Of a stretch of 64,000 bases of DNA, positions 37,656 to 47,311 are shown piece by piece. Below the pieces are notes generated by a model that was given only the letters and a program-made list of their open reading frames with translations, was not told the origin of the DNA and searched no databases. Position 1 is the first letter of the stretch; each line of letters opens with the position of its first letter. The translations under genes were made by a program, and so were the position numbers. Source of the DNA: Demequina subtropica (GTDB lineage Bacteria; Actinomycetota; Actinomycetes; Actinomycetales; Demequinaceae); the NCBI RefSeq assembly GCF_000971235.1, contig NZ_BBMB01000008.1, forward strand, positions 90,687 to 154,686, written 5' to 3'.

Positions 37656-38138
37656 ATGAACTTCGTCGTTGGCGAGACCGTCGTCTACCCCCACCATGGG
37701 GCGGCCCAGATCCAGGACATCAAGAAGCGCATCATCCGCGGCGAGGAGAAGACCTACCTCAAGCTGAAGGTGGCGCAGGGTGACCTGACCATCGAGGTGC
37801 CGGCCGAGAACGTCGACCTGGTGGGTGTCCGCGACGTCGTCGACCAGGCGGGTCTCGAGAAGGTGTTCGGCGTCCTGCGCGAGCCCTACATCGAGGAGCC
37901 CACCAACTGGTCGCGCCGCTACAAGGCCAACGTCGAGAAGCTCGCCTCCGGCGACGTCATCCGCGTGGCCGAGGTCGTGCGCGACCTGTCCCGCCGCGAC
38001 ACCGACAAGGGCCTGTCCGCGGGCGAGAAGCGCATGCTCCACAAGGCTCGCCAGATCCTGGTGAGCGAGCTCGCGCTCGCCGAGAAGTGCGACGAGGGCG
38101 CCGCCGAGGCGCGACTCGACGAGGTCCTCGCCTCGTGA
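37656..38138 (+). CDS. carD: RNA polymerase-binding transcription regulator CarD
   Basis: 160 residues. The N-terminal Tudor-like RNA polymerase-interaction domain ([20 protein letters not shown]) binds the beta subunit, and the helical C-terminal domain ([21 protein letters not shown]) contacts promoter DNA to stabilise the open complex. The conserved Trp is in PTNWSRR. Start chosen by homologue length; an ATG at 37623 would add 11 residues. The stop overlaps ispD by four bases. Confidence 0.95.
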   Translation: MNFVVGETVVYPHHGAAQIQDIKKRIIRGEEKTYLKLKVAQGDLTIEVPAENVDLVGVRDVVDQAGLEKVFGVLREPYIEEPTNWSRRYKANVEKLASGDVIRVAEVVRDLSRRDTDKGLSAGEKRMLHKARQILVSELALAEKCDEGAAEARLDEVLAS

Positions 38139-38818
38139 CCGTCGCGGCCGTCGTCACGGCCGCCGGCTACGGGACCCGGCTGGGTTCCGACCTCCCCAAG
38201 GCGCTCGTCGTCGTGGCGGGCGAGCCGCTCGTCACGCATGCCGTGCGCCGCATCGCGCGCGTCGCCACCCGAGTGGTGGTGACCGCGCCTCCCACCCACC
38301 TCGACGACTTCGCGCGCGCTCTCGACGGGCTCGACGTGCGCATCGTCCCCGGCGCGGGCACGCGCCAGGAGTCCGTCAACCTGGGCCTCGCCGCGCTCGG
38401 CCTCGCGTCGCATGACATCGTCCTGGTGCACGACGCCGCGCGCGCCTTCCAGACCACCGAGGCCATGAGCGCCGTCATCGACGCGATCGAGTCGGGCGCG
38501 GATGGCGCGATCCCCGTGGTGCCCGTGGTCGACACGCTCGTGACGGCGCCCGGCGCCGACGGCGCTCTCGGCGAGCCGGTCGACAGGGACGGCTTCCGCA
38601 TCGTCCAGACCCCGCAGGGGTTCCGGGCGTCCGTGCTGCTCGACGCCCATGCGCGCGGGGGCGACGGCGCCACCGACGACGCGACGCTCGCACGCGCGCT
38701 CGGCTACCGGGTGGTCGCGACCGCGGGCCACGAGTGGGGCGTCAAGGTGACGCACGCGGGCGACCTTGCGCTCGCCGAGCACATCGCGGCGCTGTCCGCG
38801 GATGAGGAGAAGGTGTGA
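38135..38818 (+). CDS. ispD: 2-C-methyl-D-erythritol 4-phosphate cytidylyltransferase
   Basis: MEP-pathway enzyme transferring CMP to methylerythritol phosphate. [20 protein letters not shown] is the CTP-binding loop, [10 protein letters not shown] the metal region and RIVQTPQGF the substrate loop, followed by TDDATLA. 227 residues. GTG start overlapping carD; it overlaps ispF similarly. Confidence 0.94.
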   Translation: MTVAAVVTAAGYGTRLGSDLPKALVVVAGEPLVTHAVRRIARVATRVVVTAPPTHLDDFARALDGLDVRIVPGAGTRQESVNLGLAALGLASHDIVLVHDAARAFQTTEAMSAVIDAIESGADGAIPVVPVVDTLVTAPGADGALGEPVDRDGFRIVQTPQGFRASVLLDAHARGGDGATDDATLARALGYRVVATAGHEWGVKVTHAGDLALAEHIAALSADEEKV

Positions 38819-39291
38819 CCACGCTGCCCCGCACCGGCATCGGCGTCGACGTGCACGCGTTCGGCGGCGACCGCCCGCTCATGGTCGCCGGCCTCGAGTG
38901 GCCCGGCGAGCCCGGGCTCGAGGGGCACTCGGACGCGGACGTCGCCGCGCACGCGGCGTGCGACGCGCTGCTGTCCGCCGCCGGGCTGGGAGACCTGGGC
39001 GCGAACTTCGGCACCTCGCGCCCCGAGTGGGCCGGCGCCGCGGGCACCGCGCTGCTCGCGGAGTCCGCGCGGCTGGTGCGCGAGGCCGGCTTCGAGATAG
39101 GCAACGTCGCGGTCCAGGTAATCGGCAACCGGCCCAAGCTCGCACCGCGGCGGGCCGAGGCGGAGGCCGCGCTGAGCGCCGCCGTCGGGGCGCCGGTCAC
39201 CGTCGCCGGCACCACGACGGACGGGCTGGGGCTCACGGGGCGCGGCGAGGGCATCGCGGCGATCGCGACCGCGCTCATCGTCCAGTCCTGA
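38815..39291 (+). CDS. ispF: 2-C-methyl-D-erythritol 2,4-cyclodiphosphate synthase
   Basis: Next MEP-pathway step but one after IspD. Metal ligands are in GIGVDVHAF (Asp, His) and [13 protein letters not shown] (His); [19 protein letters not shown] is the C-terminal signature. 158 residues. GTG start overlapping ispD. Repeat C copy 1 begins 20 bases after the stop. Confidence 0.95.
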   Translation: MTTLPRTGIGVDVHAFGGDRPLMVAGLEWPGEPGLEGHSDADVAAHAACDALLSAAGLGDLGANFGTSRPEWAGAAGTALLAESARLVREAGFEIGNVAVQVIGNRPKLAPRRAEAEAALSAAVGAPVTVAGTTTDGLGLTGRGEGIAAIATALIVQS

Positions 39292-39310
39292 GCGCCGTCC
39301 TCCTCGGCCC

Positions 39311-39440
39311 GGGACACTCAGCACTCCTGGATCCTTGGGAACCCCTCGTCGCGGGACACGCACCTCCGGGCGATGAACGCCGCCGGAGCCTGATGTCCCG
39401 CGAGAGGCGCGGGTAGAGATCCGGGAGTGCTGAGCGTCCC
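39311..39440. repeat. Repeat family C, copy 1 (130 bp)
   Basis: Ends GGGACACTCAGCACTCC and GGAGTGCTGAGCGTCCC are reverse complements with one or two mismatches. An inner pair (GCGGGACA and TGTCCCGC; CCTCCGG and CCGGAG) nests within. It matches copy 2 at 48342 in length and layout. Confidence 0.8.
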
Positions 39441-39508
39441 GACTCGGCGGGGTCGCGGCGCGCGGTGAGGCGCGGACCCCCGCATCGTCCCGACGCGCGC
39501 GCTCCCGG

Positions 39509-39514
39509 TAGCCT
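39509..39514 (+). promoter_or_regulatory. -10 element for cysS
   Basis: TAGCCT, six bases before the GTG; leaderless mRNA predicted. Confidence 0.55.
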
Positions 39515-39520
39515 GGGCGC

Positions 39521-40945
39521 GTGACCCTCCGCCTGTACGACACCGCCACCCGCGACGAGCGCGACTTCGCGCCCCTCACCCCGGGCAGGGTCGGCATCTA
39601 CCTGTGCGGTCCCACGGTGCAGGGCTCGCCGCACGTGGGTCACCTGCGCGCGGCCGTCGCCTTCGACGTCCTGCAGCGCTGGCTCGAGCGGTCCGGCTAC
39701 CAGGTGACGCTGGTCCGCAACGTCACCGACATCGACGACAAGACCCTGGTGAAGGCCGCCGAGGCGGGCGACGACTGGTGGGCGTGGGCGCTGCGCCACG
39801 AGCGCGAGTTCCAGGCGGCCTACGCCGCGGTCGGCGTGAAGCCGCCCGCCGCGGAGCCGCGCGCCACGGGGCACATCCCCGAGATCGTCGCGCTCATCGC
39901 GAGGCTCGTGGAGAACGGCCACGCGTACGAGCAGGACGGCTCCGTGTACTTCGACGTCCGCTCGTTCGCCGAGTACGGCGCGCTCACGCGTCAGGCCCTC
40001 GACGCCCTCAGCCCCGCGACGGACTCGCCGTCCGAGGTCAAGCGTGACCCCCACGACTTCGCGCTGTGGAAGGCACGCAAGGACGAGGAGCCTGCGACGG
40101 CCTCGTGGGACTCGCCGTGGGGACCGGGGCGCCCGGGCTGGCACATCGAGTGCTCCGCCATGTCGCAGCGCTACCTGGGCGACGAGTTCGACATCCACGG
40201 CGGCGGGCTCGACCTGCGCTTCCCGCACCACGAGAACGAGCAGGCCCAGTCCCGCGCCGCGGGCTACGGCTTCGCGCGCCTGTGGATGCACTCCGCGTGG
40301 GTGACGCAGTCCGGCGCCAAGATGTCGAAGTCGCTGGGCAACGGGCTGCTGGTCTCCGAGGTCCTCGCGGCCCACGAGCCGGCCGCGCTGCGCCTCGCGC
40401 TCGCCGCGGTGCACTACCGCTCGATGCTCGAGTACACGCCGTCGACCCTCGACGAGGCGTCCGCCCAGTGGGCCCGCTTCCAGGGCTTCGTCGCGCGTGC
40501 CTCCGAGAAGGTGGGCGCTCCGTCGCTCGAGGACGTCGCTTCCGCGCCGCTTCCGGAGGCGTTCGTCGAGGCCATGGACGACGACCTCGCGGTGTCCCGT
40601 GCGCTCGCGGTGATCCACGAGACGGTCCGTGCCGGCAACGCGGCGCTCACGGCGGGGGACGATGCGGCGGTGGCCGCCGCGCTCATGTCGGCCCGCGCGA
40701 TGCTCGGGGTCCTCGGCCTCGACCCGGCCGCCCCCGAGTGGGCCGCCGAGAAGGCCGGAGCCTCGGACGCCGCGATGAGCGCGCTCGACTTCCTGGTCCA
40801 GGCGGACATCGCGGCACGTGCCGCCGCGCGCGCGGCGAAGGACTGGGGCACCGCCGACGCGATCCGTGACCGTCTGGCCGGCGCGGGCATCGTCATCGCG
40901 GACGCGGCGGACGGCGCGCGCTGGTCCCTCGCTTCCGAGGGCTGA
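39521..40945 (+). CDS. cysS: Cysteinyl-tRNA synthetase
   Basis: Class I synthetase, 474 residues. Zinc-site Cys in [17 protein letters not shown], which also includes the HIGH-like motif (HVGH). Further zinc ligands occur in WHIECSAM and [11 protein letters not shown], and KMSKSLGN is the KMSKS motif near residue 268. A DALR anticodon-binding domain ends the protein. The second motif rules out the related MshC ligase. Confidence 0.94.
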   Translation: MTLRLYDTATRDERDFAPLTPGRVGIYLCGPTVQGSPHVGHLRAAVAFDVLQRWLERSGYQVTLVRNVTDIDDKTLVKAAEAGDDWWAWALRHEREFQAAYAAVGVKPPAAEPRATGHIPEIVALIARLVENGHAYEQDGSVYFDVRSFAEYGALTRQALDALSPATDSPSEVKRDPHDFALWKARKDEEPATASWDSPWGPGRPGWHIECSAMSQRYLGDEFDIHGGGLDLRFPHHENEQAQSRAAGYGFARLWMHSAWVTQSGAKMSKSLGNGLLVSEVLAAHEPAALRLALAAVHYRSMLEYTPSTLDEASAQWARFQGFVARASEKVGAPSLEDVASAPLPEAFVEAMDDDLAVSRALAVIHETVRAGNAALTAGDDAAVAAALMSARAMLGVLGLDPAAPEWAAEKAGASDAAMSALDFLVQADIAARAAARAAKDWGTADAIRDRLAGAGIVIADAADGARWSLASEG

Positions 40946-40957
40946 ACCCCCGCCACC

Positions 40958-41057
40958 GGGACACTCCCAACGGAGCTGGTCCCGGTCTGTCGGCGTGTCG
41001 CGCCGGCCTGTCGCCTCGGCGGCGGCGTGTCGCCTCGAGATCCGTCGGCAGTGTCAG
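40958..41057. repeat. Repeat family B, copy 6
   Basis: Left end GGACACTCCCAACGGAGCTG, right end GATCCGTCGGCAGTGTC. The interior has CGGCGTGTCG and a duplicated GGCGGCGTGTCG. It starts 12 bases after the cysS stop, with slightly diverged ends. Confidence 0.72.
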
Positions 41058-41093
41058 GCGAGGGGAGGGGCGCCCGCGCGCACCTTCCGCGAT

Positions 41094-41099
41094 TACCCT
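41094..41099 (+). promoter_or_regulatory. -10 element for rlmB
   Basis: TACCCT, seven bases before the ATG; leaderless mRNA predicted. Confidence 0.5.
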
Positions 41100-41106
41100 T
41101 GTAGCC

Positions 41107-42072
41107 ATGGCTGGTAACTCGAAGCGCCGCGGCGCGACCCGAAACGCAGGATCCAAGAAGGGCGCGCAGGTCGGCACCGGCGGCCACGGTCGCAAGGCGC
41201 TCGAGGGCAAGGGCCCCACGCCGAGGGCCGAGGAACGCCCGAACCACAAGGCATACAAGGCGAAGCAGCGCGCCGAGAAGGAGGCCGCCAAGCGGCCTCA
41301 GAAGGCCGTGAAGGCGACGCCGCGCGACCGCACGTCCGGCTCGCTCGAGCTGGTGGTCGGCCGCAACAGCGTGCTCGAGGCGCTGCGCGAGGGCATGACC
41401 GCGCACATGCTGAGCATCTTCAACCGCATCGACGCCGACGACCGCGTCACCGAGATCGTGTCGCTCGCCGTCGAGCAGGGCGTCACCGTCCGCGAGGTCA
41501 CCAAGGCCACGCTCGACACCCTCGCGGGCGGCTCGCCCCACCAGGGCGTCGCGCTCGAGGTCCCGCCGTACCAGTACGCGGAGCCCCAGGACCTGCTCGA
41601 GGCTCCCGCGCCCGTGCGCATCATCGCGCTCGACGGCATCCAGGACCCGCGCAACCTTGGCGCGATCGTCCGCTCGGCGGCCGCGTTCGGCGCGACCGGC
41701 GCGCTCATCCCCGAGCGCCGCGCGGCCGGCATGACGGTCGCCGCGTGGAAGGTCTCGGCCGGAGCGGCGTCGCGCCTTCCCGTCGCGCGCGCGGTCAACA
41801 TGGTCCGCGCGATCGAGGAGTACAAGAAGGCCGGCCTGTTCGTGCTCGGCCTCGCGGGCGACGGCGACGTGGAGCTGCACGAGTCGAACCTGCTCGACGG
41901 CCCGCTCGTCATCGTGGTGGGCGCCGAGGGCGAGGGCCTGTCCCGCCTGGTGCGCGAGGCCTGCGACCAGGTGGCGTCCATCCCGATCGCGGCGAGCACG
42001 GAGAGCCTCAACGCCTCGGTGGCCGCGTCGATCGCGCTGTACGAGGCGTCCAAGGCGGCTGCCCGCGCCTGA
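41107..42072 (+). CDS. rlmB: 23S rRNA 2'-O-ribose methyltransferase (RlmB/SpoU family)
   Basis: 321 residues. A basic, disordered N terminus of about 75 residues precedes an SpoU substrate-binding domain and the trefoil-knot SPOUT domain. Motifs are LDGIQDPRNLGAIVRSAAAFG (motif 1), VVGAEGEGLSRLVRE (motif 2) and IPIAASTESLNASVAASIALYEA (motif 3). By family it methylates G2251 of 23S rRNA. Same position after cysS as in mycobacteria. Confidence 0.93.
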   Translation: MAGNSKRRGATRNAGSKKGAQVGTGGHGRKALEGKGPTPRAEERPNHKAYKAKQRAEKEAAKRPQKAVKATPRDRTSGSLELVVGRNSVLEALREGMTAHMLSIFNRIDADDRVTEIVSLAVEQGVTVREVTKATLDTLAGGSPHQGVALEVPPYQYAEPQDLLEAPAPVRIIALDGIQDPRNLGAIVRSAAAFGATGALIPERRAAGMTVAAWKVSAGAASRLPVARAVNMVRAIEEYKKAGLFVLGLAGDGDVELHESNLLDGPLVIVVGAEGEGLSRLVREACDQVASIPIAASTESLNASVAASIALYEASKAAARA

Positions 42073-42078
42073 CGCCCG

Positions 42079-42112
42079 GGGACGATGCCGGGCGCGAGCC
42101 CCGCATCGTCCC
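42079..42112. terminator. Hairpin of two inverted GGACGATGC motifs between rlmB and the DUF4032 gene
   Basis: GGGACGATGC (42079-42088) and GCATCGTCCC (42103-42112) form a perfect 10-bp stem with a 14-base loop, filling the gap between convergent genes. No T-tract. The stem arms are copies of the dispersed decamer reported in the findings. Confidence 0.55.
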
Positions 42113-43584
42113 TAGAAGCCGGACTCCTCCGACGCGTCGTCCTCGTCGTCCTCGGCGGTGGCGCGTGCCTGGGCCTGCGCGGCGACCTGACCCGTGAGCG
42201 GCGAGCGCTCGGGCGCCGGGATCCGCGTCGACTGGCGGCGCACCTGCGGCGGCTCGCTCGTCTCGGGGACGGGGACCTCGCCCCACGCGTACGTGTTGTC
42301 GTTCTCGAAGGGGTCGCGCGCCTCGAACTCGGTGCCGACCTCGTCGGTGAGGGCGGGAAGCTCGGCCGTCATCTCTGCGAGCGAGCGGCCGAGCACGGCG
42401 CGCTCGTCGGGGCGCAGCGGCAGCACGTTCTTCACGTAGGAGGCCGTCGCGACCGGCATGGGCACGTCCTCACCCGCGGACTCCGCGAGGTACCACCGGT
42501 GGTCGAGGACCTCGTGGAACACCTGCGCCGGCTCGAGCTTGCCGCGCAGCTCGCGCGGCACCGCGCGCACGGTGGGCTCGAAGATGCTCGTGAGCCACGC
42601 GTGGGCGCCGAAGGCCTCGTCCTCGCCGATCTCGGGGTGGACCAGGCGGAACTCGTCGAGGTCGTTGAGCAGCCGCCGCGCCTGGTTCTCCTGGACGTCG
42701 AGACCCGTGAGACGCATGAGGCGACGCGAGTGGAAGCCGGCGTCGACCACCTTGGGGCGGATGCGCAGCCCCTGGCCGTCGGGGGTCGAGAGCATGTCGA
42801 GCTCGCCCACGTCGAAGCCCATCTCGTTGAGCGCGCGCACGCGCTCCGCGACGCGCAGCGGGATGTTCGCGTCGAAGGTCTCGGTCGCGGTGAGCGCGGC
42901 CCACAGCTTGCTGTACTTGGACTCGAGCCGCTCGCCGATCTTGAACGGGTCGATGCCCTCGTCGAGGTCCTCGTTGGCCTGCAGGTCGAGGATCTCGCCG
43001 ATGATGTTGGTGGTCGCGATCTCGAGGTCGTACGAGCGCTGGCCGTCCGTGAGGGCCTCGTGGAGGTCGCCCGTCTCGGCGTCGACCAGGTATGCCGAGA
43101 ACTCCGAGGCGTCGCGACGGAAGAGCGCGTTCGACAGCGACACGTCGCCCCAGTAGAAGCCCGTGAGATGCAGCCGCACCAGCAGCACGGAGAGCGCGTC
43201 GATGAGGCGGTTGAGGGTGCCCTTGCGCAGCGCGGTCGAGAACAGCGCGCGGTACGGCAGAGAGAACGCGAGATGCTCGGTGACCAGCGCCGCGGAGAGC
43301 TCCTCACCCATGGGGGTGCGTCGCTGGGTCACCACGGCCACGGCATGCACGCAGGGCGCCTCGAGGCGCTCCAGCTCGCGCAGCATCTGGAACTCGCGGT
43401 ACGCGATCTCCCGGTTCGTCTCCTTGACCGCGAGCACGTTGCCGCCATGGCGGACGAAGCGCACCACGTGGCGGGACAGGCCCCGGGGGAGAGCGGCGAT
43501 GACGTCCTCGGGCCAGGCGGACAGCGGGATGTCCCATGGCAGCTCCATGAGCCCAGGATCGGCGGCCCCGGTGATGTGCGGCAT
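42112..43584 (-). CDS. DUF4032 protein with kinase-like fold
   Basis: 490 residues, cytoplasmic. The N-terminal half resembles lipopolysaccharide/protein kinases: GNVLAVKETN (Lys), catalytic-loop-like YWGDVSLSNALF and metal-site-like YLVDAETG near residue 165. The DUF4032 domain fills the C-terminal half, and the tail is acidic (EDDEDDASEESGF). Substrate unknown. Start ATG 43584 is set by a minus-strand TACGCT six bases upstream. Confidence 0.85.
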   Translation of the reverse strand: MPHITGAADPGLMELPWDIPLSAWPEDVIAALPRGLSRHVVRFVRHGGNVLAVKETNREIAYREFQMLRELERLEAPCVHAVAVVTQRRTPMGEELSAALVTEHLAFSLPYRALFSTALRKGTLNRLIDALSVLLVRLHLTGFYWGDVSLSNALFRRDASEFSAYLVDAETGDLHEALTDGQRSYDLEIATTNIIGEILDLQANEDLDEGIDPFKIGERLESKYSKLWAALTATETFDANIPLRVAERVRALNEMGFDVGELDMLSTPDGQGLRIRPKVVDAGFHSRRLMRLTGLDVQENQARRLLNDLDEFRLVHPEIGEDEAFGAHAWLTSIFEPTVRAVPRELRGKLEPAQVFHEVLDHRWYLAESAGEDVPMPVATASYVKNVLPLRPDERAVLGRSLAEMTAELPALTDEVGTEFEARDPFENDNTYAWGEVPVPETSEPPQVRRQSTRIPAPERSPLTGQVAAQAQARATAEDDEDDASEESGF

Positions 43585-43590
43585 GGCTCC

Positions 43591-43596
43591 AGCGTA
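43591..43596 (-). promoter_or_regulatory. -10 element for the DUF4032 gene
   Basis: TACGCT on the minus strand, six bases before the ATG. Confidence 0.5.
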
Positions 43597-43640
43597 GCGA
43601 GGGCGGCCCGGGACCCCACGCATCGTGCCCGGGGCATGCA

Positions 43641-43677
43641 GAAGGGGCGGCCCCGGCATCGCCGGGACCGCCCCTTC
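43641..43677 (-). terminator. Terminator after the ABC ATPase gene
   Basis: GAAGGGGCGG / CCGCCCCTTC outer stem with an inner CCCGGC-ATC-GCCGGG stem, 17 bases beyond the stop of the minus-strand ATPase gene. Confidence 0.72.
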
Positions 43678-43693
43678 CGTGAAGCGCTGAGCC

Positions 43694-44863
43694 TTAGCCC
43701 GCGAGCGAACGCGACGCGTCGGTCTTGACGACGTGCGTCGAGATGCGCTCCTGGGTGGCGGAGGAGAAGACGTGCTGCTCGCCCTCGCGGATGGTCACCC
43801 AGATGGTGTCGCCCTTGGCGGGGACGTCGCGCGGGTCGACGCGGACGATGCCGTCGCCGGAACCGCCCACGACGTTCTTCGAGGCAGTCGCGAGCGGCGT
43901 CGGGATGGTGCCGTACACGAAGGCGTCGGAGCCGAGCTCCTCGACCACGTTGACCTCGACGGGGAACGCGCCGGGCGTGTTCGGCGCGACGCGGTCGAGC
44001 GACTCGGGACGGAAGCCGAGGATGACGTCGCCGCCATCGGCCTCGGTCATGTTCGCGACGGTGTCGCGACGCAGCTGGATCTTCGAGTCGCCGATGAGCG
44101 CGTAGCCGTCCTCGACGCGGAACGTCGAGAGGTTCATGGCGGGCGAGCCGATGAAGCCGGCGACGAACACGTTCTGCGGGGTGTCGTACATCTCGCGCGG
44201 CGTGCCGACCTGCTGGAGGACGCCGTCCTTGAGGACCGCGATGCGGTCACCCATGGTGAGTGCCTCGACCTGGTCGTGCGTCACGTAGACGGTGGTGGTG
44301 CCCAGGCGGCGCTGGAGCGCGGCGATCTGGGTACGGGTCTGGACACGGAGCTTGGCGTCGAGGTTCGACAGCGGCTCGTCCATGAGGAACACCTGCGGCT
44401 GGCGGACGATCGCGCGGCCCATGGCGACGCGCTGACGCTGACCACCCGAGAGGGCCTTCGGCTTGCGGTCCAGGTACTCGGTGAGGTCCAGGATCTTCGC
44501 GGCGGCCTCGACACGCTCGCGGATCGTGGCCTTGTCGACCTTGGCGATCTTGAGCGCGAAGCCCATGTTGTCCGCGACGGTCATGTGCGGGTACAGCGCG
44601 TAGGACTGGAACACCATCGCGATGTCGCGGTCCTTGGGCTGCACGTGGGTGACGTCGCGGTCGCCCACGAAGATCGCACCCTTGTCGACGTCCTCGAGGC
44701 CGGCGAGCATGCGCAGCGAGGTCGACTTTCCGCAACCCGAGGGGCCGACGAGGACGAGGAATTCGCCATCGGAGATCTCGAGGTCGAGCGAGTCGACGGC
44801 GGGGCGCTCGGTGCCGGGGTAGATCCTCGACGCCTTGTCATAAGTAACGGTGGCCATGGCCAT
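43694..44863 (-). CDS. ugpC: Sugar ABC transporter ATPase (UgpC/MsiK family), orphan
   Basis: 389 residues. Walker [10 protein letters not shown]-loop FQSYALYPHMTV, signature LSGGQRQR, Walker B FLMDEPLSNLDA and switch His in VTHDQVEA, then an OB-fold regulatory domain. No permease or binding-protein genes are near, as for MsiK-type ATPases that energise several carbohydrate importers. ATG 44863 follows AGGGA by four bases; ATG 44857 is an alternative. Divergent from the kinase gene. Confidence 0.92.
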   Translation of the reverse strand: MAMATVTYDKASRIYPGTERPAVDSLDLEISDGEFLVLVGPSGCGKSTSLRMLAGLEDVDKGAIFVGDRDVTHVQPKDRDIAMVFQSYALYPHMTVADNMGFALKIAKVDKATIRERVEAAAKILDLTEYLDRKPKALSGGQRQRVAMGRAIVRQPQVFLMDEPLSNLDAKLRVQTRTQIAALQRRLGTTTVYVTHDQVEALTMGDRIAVLKDGVLQQVGTPREMYDTPQNVFVAGFIGSPAMNLSTFRVEDGYALIGDSKIQLRRDTVANMTEADGGDVILGFRPESLDRVAPNTPGAFPVEVNVVEELGSDAFVYGTIPTPLATASKNVVGGSGDGIVRVDPRDVPAKGDTIWVTIREGEQHVFSSATQERISTHVVKTDASRSLAG

Positions 44864-45036
44864 GTGTCCCTTCACCGGCAGGTACGTGCCGGACGATCCG
44901 TAGTGAAGAAATGCCGTTGTGGTGTCCACAGTGACACTGCCGGGCTCCTCCCGGCCCGCCCATCATGACACAGCCCGCGTGGGACCCGGCACACACCCAG
45001 GGTCCGGGGGCTGGTGAGGAGGCACGATGCCCCCGG

Positions 45037-45042
45037 TAGGTT
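45037..45042 (+). promoter_or_regulatory. -10 element for the Ser/Thr kinase gene
   Basis: TAGGTT, six bases before the ATG; leaderless mRNA predicted. Confidence 0.5.
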
Positions 45043-45048
45043 GGGTGC

Positions 45049-46641
45049 ATGGCAGGGCTGCAGCGCGAGGTGGGGGACGTCGTCGGCGGGTACCGCGTGG
45101 TCGGGCGCCTGGGCACGGGCGGCTCGGGGTCGGTGTACCGCGTGGTCGACGAGGGCGGCACGGAGGCGGCTCTCAAGCTGGTCGACGCGCGCGAGGACCA
45201 GGTGGCCGCCGCGCGGCTCGCGCGCGAGGTGCGGGCGCTGCAGTCGCTGCGTCACCCCGCCGTCCCTCAGATCCTGGACGCCGAGCTCGACGACGACGAG
45301 ACGTTCGTGGTGTTCGAGCTCGTGCCCGGCAAGACCCTGTTCGACGACATCCAGGAGCACGGCCCGCTGGCCGGGCACGCGCTCGCGGCCTTCGCCGAGC
45401 GGACGGCCTCGGCGCTCGAGGCGGTCCACGCCGCCGGGGTGGTGCACCGGGACGTGACCCCGTCGAACGTCATGATGGGGCCGGACGGGCCGGTGCTCAT
45501 CGACTTCGGGCTCGCGCATCGCACGGACGACGCGCGCCTCACGCGCGAAGGTCTGGTGAGCGGCACGCCGGGCTACGTGGCCCCCGAGGTCATCGACGGC
45601 GCCGAGCCGGGCGCGCAGGCCGACCGCTGGTCGTGGGCCGCGACGGTCGCCTACGCGATGACGGGCAGGGCGCCGTTCGGCTCCGGCACGGGAGCGATCA
45701 GCCGCACGCTCGAGGCCGACGCGAACCTGCCGGATGTGGCGGGGGCGGCGTCCCTGCGCGCCGCGCTCGGACGCGACGTCGATGCGAGGCCCGGTATGCG
45801 CGACGTGGTCGCGGCCCTCAGCGGCGCCACCGAGGTGATGCCCGCGATCCCCGCGACGGCGGTCGCGCCGGTCGGCTACCTCGGCGAGGGCGCGGACCCC
45901 GACGCGACCACGGTGCTCCCGAGCGGCGACGACCTCCCCGTGACCACCGCGCAGCCGCAGTGGGAGGACGATGCCGAGCCGGGCGCGTGGGACGACGTCG
46001 TCGGCGAGCACCACGAGGGTGTCGACGAGCCCGAGGAGGTGCCGCCGCCGCGCCGCCGCACGCTGCTCATGCTCGCGGGCCTCGTGGTCGTCGCGGCGGC
46101 GCCGCTCGCGCCGCTGCTCACCTACCTCGTGCTGGTCGGCGTCGCGGTGGTCGCGAGGACGGTCCAGCGCCGCGAGCTCGCGATCGAGGCCGCGCAGGCA
46201 CGGCGCGGCCACCGGCGGACCACCGACACCGTGGTGCAGACCATCGGGCTGCCGTGGCACGTGCTGCGCGCCGCGGTCGAGACCATCCCGGCCGCGCTGA
46301 CGGCGGCGGCCGTGGCCGTCGGGGTCCAGCTGGGCTCCTGGTGGGTGCTCGGGCAGCTCGACGTGGTCGGCGCCGCGGCCGACGCGGAGAGCGACACGCT
46401 GCTGTACTCCGCGACGCTCGCGCTCGCGGGGCTGGCGGCGGTGCTGGTGATGGCCTTCGGGCCGCTCATGTCGACCACGCGCGCCGGCGCGCATCGGCTC
46501 GCTGCCGCCGTCTCGCCGACCGGCGGGCTTGCGGTGGCGTGGGCGCTCATCGCCGCGACCGCGATCCTGGTCGCGTGCATCGCGATCTTCGCGGGCGCCG
46601 GCGACTGGTGGTGGCCGCTGCCGCAGGCGCCCGCGCTGTGA
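45049..46641 (+). CDS. Serine/threonine protein kinase with multi-pass C-terminal membrane domain
   Basis: 530 residues. Kinase domain residues 14-265: Gly-rich loop GTGGSGSVY, Lys43 (ALKLVD), catalytic loop HRDVTPSN with Asp135, DFG at 152-154 and APEV for substrate binding. A 70-residue acidic linker leads to about five membrane helices (residues 340-525) instead of the usual single helix plus PASTA domains. HRDVTPSN replaces the common HRDLKPxN but keeps Asp and Asn, so activity is likely. Upstream of the MauE-DsbA pair; ligand and targets unknown. Confidence 0.88.
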   Translation: MAGLQREVGDVVGGYRVVGRLGTGGSGSVYRVVDEGGTEAALKLVDAREDQVAAARLAREVRALQSLRHPAVPQILDAELDDDETFVVFELVPGKTLFDDIQEHGPLAGHALAAFAERTASALEAVHAAGVVHRDVTPSNVMMGPDGPVLIDFGLAHRTDDARLTREGLVSGTPGYVAPEVIDGAEPGAQADRWSWAATVAYAMTGRAPFGSGTGAISRTLEADANLPDVAGAASLRAALGRDVDARPGMRDVVAALSGATEVMPAIPATAVAPVGYLGEGADPDATTVLPSGDDLPVTTAQPQWEDDAEPGAWDDVVGEHHEGVDEPEEVPPPRRRTLLMLAGLVVVAAAPLAPLLTYLVLVGVAVVARTVQRRELAIEAAQARRGHRRTTDTVVQTIGLPWHVLRAAVETIPAALTAAAVAVGVQLGSWWVLGQLDVVGAAADAESDTLLYSATLALAGLAAVLVMAFGPLMSTTRAGAHRLAAAVSPTGGLAVAWALIAATAILVACIAIFAGAGDWWWPLPQAPAL

Positions 46642-46747
46642 GACGGATGCCGGGAACGGTCCCGACGGGTGGGACGTTGGGCGTGCGAGCACCCAGGCGC
46701 ACGGCGGTACCGTGGCGCGCAGTGCGACGAGCGAGGGAGAACGTGCG

Positions 46748-47257
46748 ATGAACGCCGATGCGGTGCAGGCCGACGAGTCGACGGAGACCGGGCGCTGGGC
46801 CACCATCCAGCCGTGGCTGAGCACGCTGGTGCGCCTGTCGATGGCGATCATCCTCGTCGCGGCGGCGATCCCCAAGATGACGGACATCCCGCAGTCGATC
46901 ATCGCGGTGCGCGCGTACGAGATCCTCCCGGAGGCGCTGGTCCCGCTCGTGGGCACCATGCTCCCGTTCTTCGAGCTCCTGCTCGCGGTGTTCCTGTTCG
47001 CCGGGCTCTTCACGCGCCTCGCGTCGATCGTCTGGCTGCTGATGATGGCCGCCTTCGTCACGGGCGTGATCTGGGCGTGGGCGCATGGCCTCAGCATCGA
47101 CTGCGGCTGTTTCGGCGGCGGTGGCGAGGTCGCGGAGGGCACCACGAACTACCCGTTGCATATGCTCGAGCGCGGCATCTTCGTGGCGTTGGGCACCTAT
47201 CTGGTCATCTGGCCCCGGAGCCGCTTCTCGCTCGACGGCTGGATGAAGGCCGCGTGA
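46748..47257 (+). CDS. MauE/DoxX-family membrane redox protein
   Basis: 169 residues, four membrane helices (about 28-50, 65-90, 95-115 and 140-160). The MauE-type Cys pair is in SIDCGCFGGGG. Such proteins pass electrons to or from extracytoplasmic thioredoxins. The next gene encodes a DsbA-like thioredoxin 54 bases on, so together they probably form an envelope disulfide or cytochrome-maturation module. GGGAG precedes the ATG. Confidence 0.85.
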   Translation: MNADAVQADESTETGRWATIQPWLSTLVRLSMAIILVAAAIPKMTDIPQSIIAVRAYEILPEALVPLVGTMLPFFELLLAVFLFAGLFTRLASIVWLLMMAAFVTGVIWAWAHGLSIDCGCFGGGGEVAEGTTNYPLHMLERGIFVALGTYLVIWPRSRFSLDGWMKAA

Positions 47258-47268
47258 GCCGCGGCGGC

Positions 47269-47274
47269 TAAAGT
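47269..47274 (+). promoter_or_regulatory. Possible -10 element upstream of the DsbA-like gene
   Basis: TAAAGT, 37 bases before the ATG at 47312. It gives the gene a possible promoter separate from the MauE gene. Confidence 0.35.
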
Positions 47275-47311
47275 TGTTGTGACAACCGACGACAGAACCC
47301 TGGAGAGATCG

